A stretch of 64,000 nucleotides of DNA from Thioalkalicoccus limnaeus (GCF_041197575.1 NZ_JBDKXB010000015.1:1-64000), one strand, 5' to 3'; shown: positions 35,631 through 44,940, numbered from the stretch's first letter. Numbers and translations: made by a program. The notes: generated by a model not told the origin, from the sequence alone.

Positions 35631-36830
35631 ATGCGTGTGTTGATGATCTCCGACGTCTATTTCCCGCGCGTGAACGGGGTCTCGACGTCGATCCAGACCT
35701 TTGCCCGCGAATTCGTGGCGAAGGGCCATGAGGTCACCTTGATCGCCCCCGACTATGGGCATGGCAGCGACGACGACCCCTTCGAGATCATCCGCATCGG
35801 GTCGCGCTATCTACCGATCGACCCCGAAGACCGCATCCTGCGCTTCCGGCAGATCCGACGTCACCCGGCGCTCCGCGAACGCGGGTTCGACCTGGTCCAT
35901 ATCCAGACGCCCTTTATCGCCCATTACGCCGGGTTGGGCCTCGCCCGTCGGCTCGGGGTCCCCCCATTGGCCAGTTATCATACCTTCTTCGAGCAGTACC
36001 TGGACAAGTACGTACCCTTGGTCCCGGCCGCTTGGCTGCGGTTTCTGGCGCGCCGCTTCTCGGCCGCCCAATGCGCGGATGTGGCGGGACTGATCGTGCC
36101 GTCGCAAGCGATGCTCCGAATCCTCCGCCGGTACGGTGTCGAGACGCCGGCTCGCGTGATCCCGACCGGCATCGAATTGGATCGCTTCCGCCGCGGCGAC
36201 GGCGACGGCTTCCGCGCGCGATGGGGCATCCCGCGCGAACGGCCAGTCATCGTGCACGTGGGACGCTTGGCGTTCGAGAAGAACATCGAGTTCTTGCTAC
36301 GGACGCTCGTCCGGGTCAAGGACGCGGTTCCCGACGTGCTCCTCGTCGTCGCCGGTGCCGGGCCAGCGCGCCGATCATTGGAGGCGCTGGCCAGTGAGCT
36401 GGGCCTCGAGGCACACACGCAGTTCGTCGGATATCTGGATCGCGGCGGGCCGCTCGAGGACTGCTACAGTGCCGGCGACGTCTTCGTCTTCGCCTCGCGC
36501 ACCGAGACGCAGGGGCTCGTCGTGCTCGAGGCCCTCGCCCTCGGCATACCGGTCGTCTCGACCGCGGTCCTGGGCACCCGCGAGGTCCTGGTCGAAGGGC
36601 GCGGCTGTCTGATCGCCGACGAAGACGAAGGAGATTTTTCGGCGAAGGTGGTCCAGCTGCTCGGCGACCCGGAACGGCGTCGCCAGCTGCGCGTTGCCGC
36701 CGAGGAATACGCCCGCGGCTGGTCAGCCCCGGCGCTCGCCGACCGGATGCTCGACTTCTACGGCCAGATTCTGGCGTGGCATGAAGACCCACGTGTCGTC
36801 CCGATGCCGGTTGACGAAGTCAAAGGGTGA
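35631..36830 (+). CDS. Glycosyltransferase family 4
   Basis: A 399-residue GT-B enzyme. The N-terminal glycine/basic region reads MRVLMISDVYFPRVNGVSTS. The linker region VHVGRLAFEKNIEFLLRTL opens the nucleotide-sugar domain. The retaining E-x7-E motif lies in SRTETQGLVVLEALALGIPV. The IQTPFIAHYAGLGLARRLG and SYHTFFEQYLDKYVP segments resemble diacylglycerol or phosphatidylinositol glycosyltransferases (MgtA/PimB-like), so a membrane glycolipid product is possible. The ATG at 35631 has GGGAG seven bases before it. The product is unproven. Confidence 0.85.
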   Translation: MRVLMISDVYFPRVNGVSTSIQTFAREFVAKGHEVTLIAPDYGHGSDDDPFEIIRIGSRYLPIDPEDRILRFRQIRRHPALRERGFDLVHIQTPFIAHYAGLGLARRLGVPPLASYHTFFEQYLDKYVPLVPAAWLRFLARRFSAAQCADVAGLIVPSQAMLRILRRYGVETPARVIPTGIELDRFRRGDGDGFRARWGIPRERPVIVHVGRLAFEKNIEFLLRTLVRVKDAVPDVLLVVAGAGPARRSLEALASELGLEAHTQFVGYLDRGGPLEDCYSAGDVFVFASRTETQGLVVLEALALGIPVVSTAVLGTREVLVEGRGCLIADEDEGDFSAKVVQLLGDPERRRQLRVAAEEYARGWSAPALADRMLDFYGQILAWHEDPRVVPMPVDEVKG

Positions 36831-36946
36831 TGGGGGACAATGCGGGGATGATGGGCACGGCTGGTCGTGTAACGGAAAGCGGCTGGCAGCACTGATTTGT
36901 TCTGGGTCGGCATCGCAAGGTCCGACCGTCGCGCTGAGCTACGGGA

Positions 36947-37270
36947 TCACAAGCGCAGGCGTCGCTCCAACACCCGTAGTCGGGCGCGCAGGGTCTCGAT
37001 CTCTTCGATCAGTTCCAGTGCGAGTGCGGTGCCGGCGGGGTTCAGTTCGAGGTCTCGCTGCAGTCGCAGCGCGCGACGGGCGCGTCGGACCTCGCGACCA
37101 CTGAAGCGCCATTCGTCCGGTCGCCGCCCCTGTGGACACAATACGCCTTCGTCGACCAGGTATTCGAGCATCTGGTCGCTCGATCCGCAGAGTTGCTTCA
37201 GTTCGGTCAGGGTGACGATCAAGCCCTCATCGAGCACAACGCCCTCGATGTCGATCACCATTCTTACCAT
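36947..37270 (-). CDS. cbpM: Chaperone modulator CbpM
   Basis: A 107-residue MerR-like helical protein (LTLTELKQLC-type core, VDEGVLCPQGRRPDEWRF, RRARRALRLQRDLELN) that binds the J-domain of CbpA and inhibits it. The coiled C-terminus IEEIETLRARLRVLERRLRL is usual. It starts four bases after the cbpA stop and is the second gene of the pair. Confidence 0.9.
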   Translation of the reverse strand: MVRMVIDIEGVVLDEGLIVTLTELKQLCGSSDQMLEYLVDEGVLCPQGRRPDEWRFSGREVRRARRALRLQRDLELNPAGTALALELIEEIETLRARLRVLERRLRL

Positions 37271-37274
37271 GACG

Positions 37275-38201
37275 TCAGACTCCGAGTGAGGCCCGCGGAT
37301 TGAACGCGAAGGTCTCGGCCATGCGGCGATACAGGGCCTTTTGTTCGTCCGTGTGGGCTACGGGGGCAAGGATCTCGAGCTCGACGAATTCGTCGCCGGG
37401 CGGATGACCGGGCAGACCCCGCCCCTTGAGCCGCAAGCGGCGCCCACCCTGGGAGCCGGCCGGAATCTTCAGGTTGACCGGGCCGGCCAGCGTCGGCACC
37501 TGGATCGACGCGCCGAGCGCCGCCTCCCACGGGGCGATCGGCACCTGGACATGGATGTCCTTGCCATCGGCACGAAAAAACGGGTGGGTGTCCAGCTCGA
37601 TCTCGAGGTACAGGTCCCCGGCCGCTCCGCTGCCGCCCCCCGGGGCGCCCTGCCCCGCCAGGCGGATCTGCTGCCCCTGGGTCACACCGGCCGGGATGCG
37701 CACGTTCAGGGTCCTGGTCCGCGTCGTCAGACGGCCGTTCGGCTCGACGACCGGTTCCGAGAGCGTCAGTTGCCGCGTGGTGCCGGAGAAGGCCTCCGCC
37801 AGCCCGATGCGCAGCCGCGCGTTCTGATCCTCGCCACGCCGCGCCCGGGCCTCGCTCGCGCGCGCGCGGCGCCCGAACAGGCTTGCGAAGAAGTCGCTGA
37901 ATTGGGCCATGTCCTCGGGTCGAAAATGGAACTCACGCTGCTCGAAGCCACCGCCTGGCGGCGGATGGAACTCCTGTCCCGCCTGCCAGCCGCGCCCGAG
38001 GGCGTCGTAGGCCGCGCGCTTCTCGGGGTCTTTGAGGACCTCGTTGGCTTCGTTGACCTCCTTGAAGCGGGCTTCGGCGTCTGTCTCCTTGCTGACATCG
38101 GGATGATACTTACGGGCCAGTCGACGGTAAGCCCGCTTGATGTCGTCGGGCGTCGCGTCGCGCGCGACGCCGAGGATCTTGTAATAGTCCTTGTATTCCA
38201 T
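37275..38201 (-). CDS. cbpA: Curved DNA-binding J-domain co-chaperone CbpA
   Basis: A 308-residue class II J-protein. The J-domain at residues 1-70 has the HPD motif in RKYHPDVSKETDAE. A G/F-type linker (PPPGGGFEQREFHF) follows, then two beta-sandwich substrate domains (VRIPAGVTQGQQIRLAGQG and LKIPAGSQGGRRLRLKGRG). No zinc finger is present, as expected for CbpA. It stimulates DnaK ATPase and binds curved DNA. cbpM follows directly. Confidence 0.94.
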   Translation of the reverse strand: MEYKDYYKILGVARDATPDDIKRAYRRLARKYHPDVSKETDAEARFKEVNEANEVLKDPEKRAAYDALGRGWQAGQEFHPPPGGGFEQREFHFRPEDMAQFSDFFASLFGRRARASEARARRGEDQNARLRIGLAEAFSGTTRQLTLSEPVVEPNGRLTTRTRTLNVRIPAGVTQGQQIRLAGQGAPGGGSGAAGDLYLEIELDTHPFFRADGKDIHVQVPIAPWEAALGASIQVPTLAGPVNLKIPAGSQGGRRLRLKGRGLPGHPPGDEFVELEILAPVAHTDEQKALYRRMAETFAFNPRASLGV

Positions 38202-38258
38202 TGCGCTTGAACCTGTCGCACCTCATCACGCGATTGGACCGCCAGAACCGCGACCAGA

Positions 38259-39809
38259 CTAGCCTGGCGCCGGGGGCGATTCAAGGTCGCGGCGGGTTCC
38301 GTCCGACCAATCGCCATCGTCGGGCGTCGGCTCGCGATGGGCCGGCACCGTCCGGCCTCGCGCCCAGCCACGCAACGCATCGATTTGGGCATCCATGACC
38401 ACCGACAAGGGCTGGGTGCGCCGCAGCTCGTCCAGGATCATCGCGGTCGTGGGCTCGTCGCCGCCCTCCTTGGCCGCATAGCGGGCCGAGACCACCGCCT
38501 GTTCGATGCCGGCACCGGTGAAGCCCCGGCTGTGTTCGGCCAGGCGCGCGAGATCGAAGCGGTCCGGATCCAATCCGCGCCGCCGCAGGTGGATCGCGAA
38601 GATCTCGCGTCGGACCTCGGCATCGGGCAGATCGACGAAGAAGATCTCGTCGAGCCGTCCCTTGCGCACCAGTTCCGCGGGCAGACGTTGGATGTCGTTC
38701 GAGGTCGCGACGATGAAGACCGCGGTCTGGCGCTCGGCCATCCAGGTCAAGAGCGTGCCCAACACCCGCTGCCCGAGGCCGTCGCGATCGCCGCCGGTCG
38801 CGAGACCCTTCTCGATCTCGTCCATCCAGAGCACGCAGGGGGCCATCAGGTCGGCGGTCGAAAGGGCCTGGCGCAGGTTGCGCTCGGTCTCGCCGTAGTA
38901 TTTATCGTAGAGGGCACCGAAGTCGACCCGCAGCAGCGGGATCCCGAGCTGACCGGCGACGGCCTTCGCCGCGAGGCTCTTGCCACCGCCCTGCACGCCG
39001 AGCAGCATGATCCCCTTGGGGAGATCGGTCGGATCGCCACCGCCGAGCAAGCCGACTCGACGGCGCGCGATCCAGTCCTTGAGGTTTTGCAGGCCGGCGA
39101 CCTCGGCGAAGCTGGAGAGATCGTATTCGAACCCAATCACGCCGCCGGGACTGAGCAGCTCGTACTTGGCGCGCGTCACCTCTCGGACATCCTCGGCCGT
39201 GATCGCGCCGTCCTTGCGGATCGCGTTGCGGATCAGCCGGCGCGCGTCGGATTCCGTAACGCCAAGGAGGTTGCGCGCGAGCTGATCGACGGCCTCGCGG
39301 TTGGCGCGGAAGGCCCGCCCATCGATCGCGTGCTGCCAGGCCTGCGCCTCCTCCCGGATCAGCGCCAGCAGGCGGTTGCGATCCGGCAGACGCAGATCGA
39401 ACCGCGCGCACAGGTGACGAACCTCGTCCGGCGCCGTCAGCGCATGGCTGATCAGCACCAGGGTTCGATTGAGCCGCTCGTACTCCTGCGCGATCTCCTT
39501 GATTAGGCGCACATTGACCGCCTCGTCGAGGAACGGGTGCAGATCCAGCAACAGATAGAGGCCGCGCTGCGATGTCGCCTTGATATGCCGCAGCACCGCG
39601 GTCGCTGGCGCCAGGTCGCGCTGCGGCCCGAGGCCGTCGAGCTCGATCCGCCGCAGGCCATCGGTCAGGGTCCAGCAAAAGGCCGGCTCGCCGAGACGCA
39701 ACGCCAGTCGAGTGAAAAGCTGGACGATACGCGGCTCCTCGCGCGACTCGATCAGCAGGATCGGCGTCGTCGAGCGCAGCAGCAATTCCAGATCATGGGC
39801 GTCGGACAT
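38259..39809 (-). CDS. AAA+ ATPase, Ycf46-like
   Basis: A 516-residue protein. The N-terminal half (LLLRSTTPILLIESREEPRI onward) resembles a degenerate P-loop domain. A full AAA+ domain lies in the C-terminal half: Walker A GVQGGGKSLAAKAVAG, Walker B CVLWMDEIEKGL, sensor 1 FIVATSNDI, and arginine finger region ELVRKGRLDEIFFVDLPD. This matches the plastid/cyanobacterial Ycf46 architecture, which is also found in phototrophic purple bacteria. Ycf46 has been linked to CO2 use and photosynthesis regulation in cyanobacteria; the function here is inferred. The ATG at 39807-39809 is chosen by homology. Confidence 0.85.
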   Translation of the reverse strand: MSDAHDLELLLRSTTPILLIESREEPRIVQLFTRLALRLGEPAFCWTLTDGLRRIELDGLGPQRDLAPATAVLRHIKATSQRGLYLLLDLHPFLDEAVNVRLIKEIAQEYERLNRTLVLISHALTAPDEVRHLCARFDLRLPDRNRLLALIREEAQAWQHAIDGRAFRANREAVDQLARNLLGVTESDARRLIRNAIRKDGAITAEDVREVTRAKYELLSPGGVIGFEYDLSSFAEVAGLQNLKDWIARRRVGLLGGGDPTDLPKGIMLLGVQGGGKSLAAKAVAGQLGIPLLRVDFGALYDKYYGETERNLRQALSTADLMAPCVLWMDEIEKGLATGGDRDGLGQRVLGTLLTWMAERQTAVFIVATSNDIQRLPAELVRKGRLDEIFFVDLPDAEVRREIFAIHLRRRGLDPDRFDLARLAEHSRGFTGAGIEQAVVSARYAAKEGGDEPTTAMILDELRRTQPLSVVMDAQIDALRGWARGRTVPAHREPTPDDGDWSDGTRRDLESPPAPG

Positions 39810-40033
39810 GGGCGGCAGGCAACCGGACGGGGGATCGACGGGACGAATGGTACCGCAAAGCGTCGAATCGGCCGCGGCTCGCCGCCGCCGTGCGCCAAAA
39901 AGAGGCATAATGATTCCATTTCGAGCCGGCCCGCGTCGCGCGACCGCGCGGCGCTCGGCAGGGACCGCCTTGCGGCCGTCACCGCGGTCGCGCCGGGCCG
40001 GAAACCGAACCGCTGACCCTGACCGAGGACACC

Positions 40034-41584
40034 ATGAGCGACAAGTCCCACCTGATCATTTTCGACACGACGCTGCGCGACGGCGAGCAGAGTCCTGGCG
40101 CCTCGATGACCCGCGACGAAAAGGTCCGGATCGCGCGGGCCCTGGAGCGGCTCAAGGTGGATGTGATCGAGGCCGGCTTCCCGGCCGCGAGCCCGGGCGA
40201 TGCCGAAGCGGTCAAGGCGGTCGCCGATAACGTTCGCGACAGCATCGTCTGCGGCCTCGCGCGCGCGCTCGATCAGGACATCGATTGTGCCGGGCAGGCG
40301 CTGTCCGGCGCCGCGGCCCCGCGAATCCACACCTTCATCGCAACCTCACCGATCCACATGGAGAAGAAGCTGCGAATGACGCCCGACCAGGTCGTCGAGC
40401 AGGCGGTGCGCGCAGTCAAGCGCGCGCGCCGTTACACTGACGACGTCGAATTCTCGCCGGAGGACGCCGGACGCTCGGAGCTCGACTTTCTGTGCCGGGT
40501 TCTCGAGGCCGTGATCGCGGCCGGGGCACGCACCGTCAACATCCCCGACACCGTCGGCTACAACATCCCCGATCAGTTCGGCGCGCTGATCGCGGCGCTG
40601 CGCGAGCGGGTGCCGAATGCCGACCAGGCCGTCTTCTCGGTCCATTGCCACAACGACCTGGGGCTTGCGGTCGCGAACTCGCTCGCTGCCGTCCGCCAGG
40701 GAGCGCGCCAGGTCGAATGCACGATCAACGGCCTCGGCGAGCGGGCCGGCAACTCGGCGCTCGAAGAGATCGTGATGGCCGTGCGCACGCGCCAGGACCT
40801 GTTCGACTGCGATACGCGCCTGGACACGACGCAGATCGTTCCTTGTTCACGGCTGGTCTCCAGCATCACCGGTTTCGCGATCCAACCGAACAAGGCCGTG
40901 GTCGGTGCCAACGCCTTCGCCCACGAGTCTGGCATCCATCAGGACGGCGTCCTCAAGCACCGCGAAACCTACGAGATCATGCGCGCCGAGGACGTCGGCT
41001 GGACGCAGAACCGCATGGTGCTCGGCAAGCACTCGGGCCGCAATGCCTTTCGCGCGCGTCTGCAGGAGCTCGGCATCCGCTTCGCGGCGGAAGATGAGCT
41101 CAATGCCGCCTTCGCCCGCTTCAAGGACCTGGCCGACAAAAAACACGAGATCTTCGACGAGGACCTCCAAGCCCTGGTGACCGACACCAACCTCGATGCG
41201 ACCTACGAACGGATCAAGCTGGTCTCGCTGCGGGTCTGCTCGGAGACTGGCGAGACACCGATCGCGGACCTGGTGCTCGCGGTCGACGGGGTCGAGCGGA
41301 CCGGCCGCGCCAGCGGCAGCGGCCCGGTCGACGCCACCTTCCGCGCCATCGAATCGGTCGTCGCGACCGGCACCCTGCTCAAGCTCTACTCGGTCAACGC
41401 GATCACCAGCGGAACCGATGCGCAGGGCGAGGTCACGGTCCGCCTCGAGCGCGGCGGGCGGATCGTCAACGGCCAGGGGGCCGACACCGATATCGTCATC
41501 GCGTCGGCCAAGGCCTATATCCACGCCTGCAATCGGATCCTCGAGCCGCAGCAGCGCGCGCACCCACAGAGCGCCGACGTGTGA
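40034..41584 (+). CDS. leuA: 2-isopropylmalate synthase LeuA
   Basis: A 516-residue leucine-biosynthesis enzyme condensing acetyl-CoA with 2-oxoisovalerate. The TIM barrel starts FDTTLRDGEQSPGASM (metal aspartate and catalytic arginine/glutamate), with metal histidines in FSVHCHNDLGLAVAN and glycine motif INGLGERAGNSALEE. A complete C-terminal leucine-binding LeuA_dimer domain follows from about residue 390. The full length separates it from the nifV paralogue at 48603. The uracil-DNA glycosylase gene overlaps its stop (GTGA). Confidence 0.96.
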   Translation: MSDKSHLIIFDTTLRDGEQSPGASMTRDEKVRIARALERLKVDVIEAGFPAASPGDAEAVKAVADNVRDSIVCGLARALDQDIDCAGQALSGAAAPRIHTFIATSPIHMEKKLRMTPDQVVEQAVRAVKRARRYTDDVEFSPEDAGRSELDFLCRVLEAVIAAGARTVNIPDTVGYNIPDQFGALIAALRERVPNADQAVFSVHCHNDLGLAVANSLAAVRQGARQVECTINGLGERAGNSALEEIVMAVRTRQDLFDCDTRLDTTQIVPCSRLVSSITGFAIQPNKAVVGANAFAHESGIHQDGVLKHRETYEIMRAEDVGWTQNRMVLGKHSGRNAFRARLQELGIRFAAEDELNAAFARFKDLADKKHEIFDEDLQALVTDTNLDATYERIKLVSLRVCSETGETPIADLVLAVDGVERTGRASGSGPVDATFRAIESVVATGTLLKLYSVNAITSGTDAQGEVTVRLERGGRIVNGQGADTDIVIASAKAYIHACNRILEPQQRAHPQSADV

Positions 41585-42402
41585 ACCGAACCATGGATGC
41601 CGATCGCCGGCTCGCGTATCTGGAGGCCATGGGCATCCAAGTCTGGGAGCGCCGCGACGCCGCAGCCGAGGCGACACCAGCTGCCAGGCTGCGAGTCGAG
41701 CCCATGGCCGCGCCGTCGGCCCCGATGGCGACCGTGCTCGAGGCACCCGCATCGCGCCAACCGAACGGCGCTCCGCCCCGGCCGGCGGCCGGAGACGCCG
41801 CGTCGGCGATCAGCACGATGGACTGGCCGACGCTGCGCGCCACCGTGCGCGAATGCCGCGCTTGCGCCCTGTGCGAGACCCGCACGCAAGCGGTGTTCGG
41901 TGTCGGCGATCCCCGAGCCGATCTGATGGTCATCGGCGAGGCCCCCGGCGCCGACGAGGATCGCGTCGGTGAACCCTTCGTCGGCCGTGCCGGACAATTG
42001 CTCACGCTGATGCTCCAGGCCATCGGCTTGCGCCGTGACCAGGTCTTCATCGCCAACGTCCTCAAGTGCCGACCACCGGGCAACCGCGATCCGCGACCGG
42101 ACGAAGCCCGGGAATGCGAGCCCTATCTGCTGCGCCAGATCGAGCTGGTGGCGCCACGCGTGATCCTCGCGGTCGGCCGCATCGCGGCGCAGAACCTGTT
42201 GCGCACCGACGCCCCGATCGGCCGGCTGCGCGGCCGCTGGCATCAATTCGGGGAACCACCGCGACCGCTGTACATCACCTATCATCCGGCCTATCTTCTG
42301 CGCTCACCGGACAAGAAGGGCACGGCTTGGCACGACCTGATCGAGGTTTTGCGCCGACTGCACCAAACGCGAGTCGAGAATGCGCCTCCTGTGCCACTCT
42401 GA
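41581..42402 (+). CDS. Uracil-DNA glycosylase, family 4
   Basis: A 273-residue iron-sulfur UDG. The first 85 residues are a variable, proline/alanine-rich leader. The core has cysteine ligands in ECRACALCETR and NVLKCRPPGNRDPRPDEARECEP, motif 1 GEAPGADEDRVGEPFVGRAG, and motif 2 in ITYHPAYLLRSPDK. It removes uracil from DNA, which matters in a GC-rich genome where cytosine deamination is common. The GTG at 41581 overlaps leuA's stop; the ATG at 41593 is also possible. Confidence 0.92.
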   Translation: MNRTMDADRRLAYLEAMGIQVWERRDAAAEATPAARLRVEPMAAPSAPMATVLEAPASRQPNGAPPRPAAGDAASAISTMDWPTLRATVRECRACALCETRTQAVFGVGDPRADLMVIGEAPGADEDRVGEPFVGRAGQLLTLMLQAIGLRRDQVFIANVLKCRPPGNRDPRPDEARECEPYLLRQIELVAPRVILAVGRIAAQNLLRTDAPIGRLRGRWHQFGEPPRPLYITYHPAYLLRSPDKKGTAWHDLIEVLRRLHQTRVENAPPVPL

Positions 42403-42780
42403 CCGATTCGCCACTGCGCTGAGTCGTTGCTGACCCAGCCCGTGGTCGTGGCGCGGATGATCACCCGGGAGGGCTAGGGGCTCGATGCGCTCGCCATCCG
42501 GCCAGCGCAGGCGGAGGTGATCTGGCTCGCGGCGGCGGGTGGCGATAGCGGTACGGCTCGTCGTTTGCGCATGAGATCCCGATCTGACCTCGGGGTCGTC
42601 AGAACCAACAACCACCAGGATTCGCAATCGGATCAGGGGGCTAGCGGCATGTTGCGCATCTTCAGAACCAGGTGTTGCGGCTCGCGCGAGACACGGTTCG
42701 TCACGCTACCCGCTTAGGCACTTATCCGGTTTATATTGAACCTGTTTCTCCCATAGTCAGAGTCAATCCTCGTCGCAGCC
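42403..42780. other. Spacer upstream of the cobalamin sensor gene
   Basis: About 380 bases without a supportable gene; a minus-strand frame entering from the UDG gene has no motif. The last 60 bases are less GC-rich, with TTTATATTGAA near 42730-42740, and likely hold the promoter of the next gene. I see no cobalamin-riboswitch layout. Confidence 0.45.
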
Positions 42781-43914
42781 ATGACCAAACAAACAGCGAG
42801 GCTCTCGGATCTGGTGATCCAGGCTGTCGCGTTGCCAGCTGTTCCTGCGGCCGCGGTCGATGCCTATCGGTCGCTCATGCATCCGCTCGTGGTCGAGGTG
42901 ACCCAGGGGCTGGCCAGCCATCCGCGTTACACGGAGTTTCTCGGCGGGAACCCGCCGTCGCTGCTCGCCGACAACCATCGCCATCACGCCCAGTTCATCG
43001 AGGAGATCCTCAGCAGCGGACGCTACGACCTACTGGCGGTCACCCTGCCCTGGGTCTATCACGCCTATCATGCCCGCGGCGTCCACTACGACTATTTTCC
43101 GGCTGAACTCGCGCTGTGGCGGCGCGCCATCGCCAAGGCATTACCGGCGACCGCCGAACCGATCAACCTGATTTACGACTGGATGCTCGAACACCACGAC
43201 CAAGTCGTGCAACTGGCCGAGCAGCGTGCCGCCCGGCAACCGACTGTCGCCCCCGCTGTCGCTGAACTGTTCGAAGGCCTGAGCAACGCGCTCCTCGAGG
43301 GCGACGATGCCCGGGTTCTGGCCCTCTGTCGCGACGCCCGGGACGGCGGTGCCTCGCTGCCCGAACTGCTTCGACAACTGATCTATCCGGCCTTGCAACG
43401 GGTCGGCGATCTTTGGGAGGACGGCCGCATCTCGGTCGCCGACGAGCACCAGGCCACGGCGATCGTCAATCGCGTGCTGGCCGCGCTCTATTACGAGGAG
43501 GCATTCCCGGACGTGGCGCGTGGACGGGCCTTGGTGGCGGCCAGCGTGAACCAGTTTCACGAGATCGGCGCCTGGATGGTCGCCACCTGCCTGGAACTCG
43601 ATGGCTGGGATGTCGACTATCTCGGCGCCAATGTCCCCACCGATGCGCTCCTTGATAAGGCGAGGCAAATCCAGCCCGATCTGATTGCCCTATCGATCTC
43701 GATGGCGTTCGGTCTGCGCGAGACACGCGCGCTCATCGCCGCCCTGCGCGAACAGCTCCCCGGGGTCAAGATCCTGATCGGCGGTCAGGTGTTCCAATGG
43801 CTGCCGACGCTGGCGGACGACATGGGGGCCGACGGCTGCCAATCGGATTGCGACGCGGCCGTCCGTTGGGCGCGGGAACACTGCGACGCGGCGCGCAGCC
43901 ATGCACCAGGCTGA
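42781..43914 (+). CDS. Cobalamin-binding sensor protein with CarH-type W-x9-EH motif
   Basis: A 377-residue protein in three parts. Residues 1-150 are a helical domain I do not recognise (LPWVYHAYHARGVHYDYF stands out), possibly globin-like. Residues 155-240 are a B12-binding cap bundle with W212-x9-E222-H223 in LWEDGRISVADEHQ, the signature that places Trp and Glu/His over adenosylcobalamin in CarH/LitR photoreceptors. Residues 248-370 are a B12-binding Rossmann domain with axial His260 in NQFHEIG (Q where CarH has E), ALSISM and ILIGGQVF. There is no MerR DNA-binding domain. Its 3' end overlaps the GGDEF gene by 14 bases. Light or B12 sensing is inferred from motifs. Confidence 0.85.
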   Translation: MTKQTARLSDLVIQAVALPAVPAAAVDAYRSLMHPLVVEVTQGLASHPRYTEFLGGNPPSLLADNHRHHAQFIEEILSSGRYDLLAVTLPWVYHAYHARGVHYDYFPAELALWRRAIAKALPATAEPINLIYDWMLEHHDQVVQLAEQRAARQPTVAPAVAELFEGLSNALLEGDDARVLALCRDARDGGASLPELLRQLIYPALQRVGDLWEDGRISVADEHQATAIVNRVLAALYYEEAFPDVARGRALVAASVNQFHEIGAWMVATCLELDGWDVDYLGANVPTDALLDKARQIQPDLIALSISMAFGLRETRALIAALREQLPGVKILIGGQVFQWLPTLADDMGADGCQSDCDAAVRWAREHCDAARSHAPG

Positions 43915-44848
43915 TACCGCGGATTTCCAGCGCGCGCTCCATGATTTCGCGCTCGCCTCCGGCCACATCGTCGCGCTCGAGATCGACGCGACAGGTCGGA
44001 TCCTGGACTACAACAAGGGCTTCAGCTTTGCCGTAGCGGCCGCCGGCGAACCACGCGGTCAACCCTTGCAGGCATTCTTTCCGCCCCAGAAGGGCAACCC
44101 GAGCGAGATCGTGCCCGGTCTGCCTGGAGGCCTAGCGGTGCCTTACCGACTCGTGTCGTGGGATGGCCAGGCATTTCTGCTATTCGCCTATCCGCTGGCC
44201 GAAGAACATGCCTTGTTGCTCGGGATGCGCTTGAACCCCGACGAATCCTTGGCGATGCAGCGCATGTCGGGCTTGACCACCGAGATGGGCAATCTGTTGC
44301 GCGAGCTACGACGGGCCAATCGGCGCATCCTCGACCTGGCACGCACCGATGCACTCACCGGCCTGCCCAATCGTCGCTATTTCTTCGAGCAATTGCGCGA
44401 GAGGGTGGTCCAGTCCCAGCATTTGAGGCGCCCGCTGTCGGTGCTGATGATCGACCTCGACCACTTCAAGCAGGTCAATGACCGATTTGGCCACGCCGGC
44501 GGTGATGCCGTGCTCAGGTCCATTGCCGCACTGCTGCGCGAGCAGGCCCGCGCGGGCGACTTTCCCGGGCGCTTGGGCGGCGAAGAGTTGGCCCTGCTGC
44601 TCCCGGGCACCGACGCCGAGCAAGCGCGCCGCGTCGCCGAGCGCTTGCGTGCCGATATGGCCGGGCTCCGCCCGCTCGGTGACGAGAATGCCGTCACCGC
44701 GAGCATCGGCGTGGCGACGCACCGTTCCGACGAATCCGAGGACGCCTTCCTGGCACGGGCCGACGCGGCCCTGTATGCCGCCAAAACCGCAGGGCGCAAC
44801 CGGGTCGTAGTCGCTGGCGACGTCGCGGATCCCGCCACTTCCAACTGA
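43901..44848 (+). CDS. Diguanylate cyclase with PAS-like N-terminal domain
   Basis: A 315-residue soluble protein. Residues 15-110 form a PAS-like domain (HIVALEIDATGRILDYNKGF). A short helix, residues 120-148, links to a GGDEF domain starting DALTGLPNRRYFFEQL. The active site is GGEEL (226-230), metal aspartate D185 lies in VLMIDLDHFK, and an intact inhibitory site R217-x2-D220 stands five residues before GGEEL. It should make c-di-GMP under product inhibition. It has no membrane segment. Overlap with the cobalamin-sensor gene implies coupled translation and a shared pathway. Confidence 0.92.
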   Translation: MHQADTADFQRALHDFALASGHIVALEIDATGRILDYNKGFSFAVAAAGEPRGQPLQAFFPPQKGNPSEIVPGLPGGLAVPYRLVSWDGQAFLLFAYPLAEEHALLLGMRLNPDESLAMQRMSGLTTEMGNLLRELRRANRRILDLARTDALTGLPNRRYFFEQLRERVVQSQHLRRPLSVLMIDLDHFKQVNDRFGHAGGDAVLRSIAALLREQARAGDFPGRLGGEELALLLPGTDAEQARRVAERLRADMAGLRPLGDENAVTASIGVATHRSDESEDAFLARADAALYAAKTAGRNRVVVAGDVADPATSN

Positions 44849-44940
44849 AGACCAGAAGGCTCGAAAGTCATGCCGAGTTTAGCCAGGCGCCTGTCGGGCC
44901 GGGCGAGCATCGACCAGACGAGCGCGACAGTCGAGACGAC

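Noticed and set aside
42304..42627. Minus-strand 107-codon frame after the uracil glycosylase
   Set aside because: I considered a transposase remnant, but no catalytic residues or terminal repeats can be seen.
42403..42780. Cobalamin riboswitch ahead of the B12-binding gene
   Set aside because: No B12-box-like sequence or multi-stem layout is visible; the gene is a sensor and not a B12 transport or synthesis gene.
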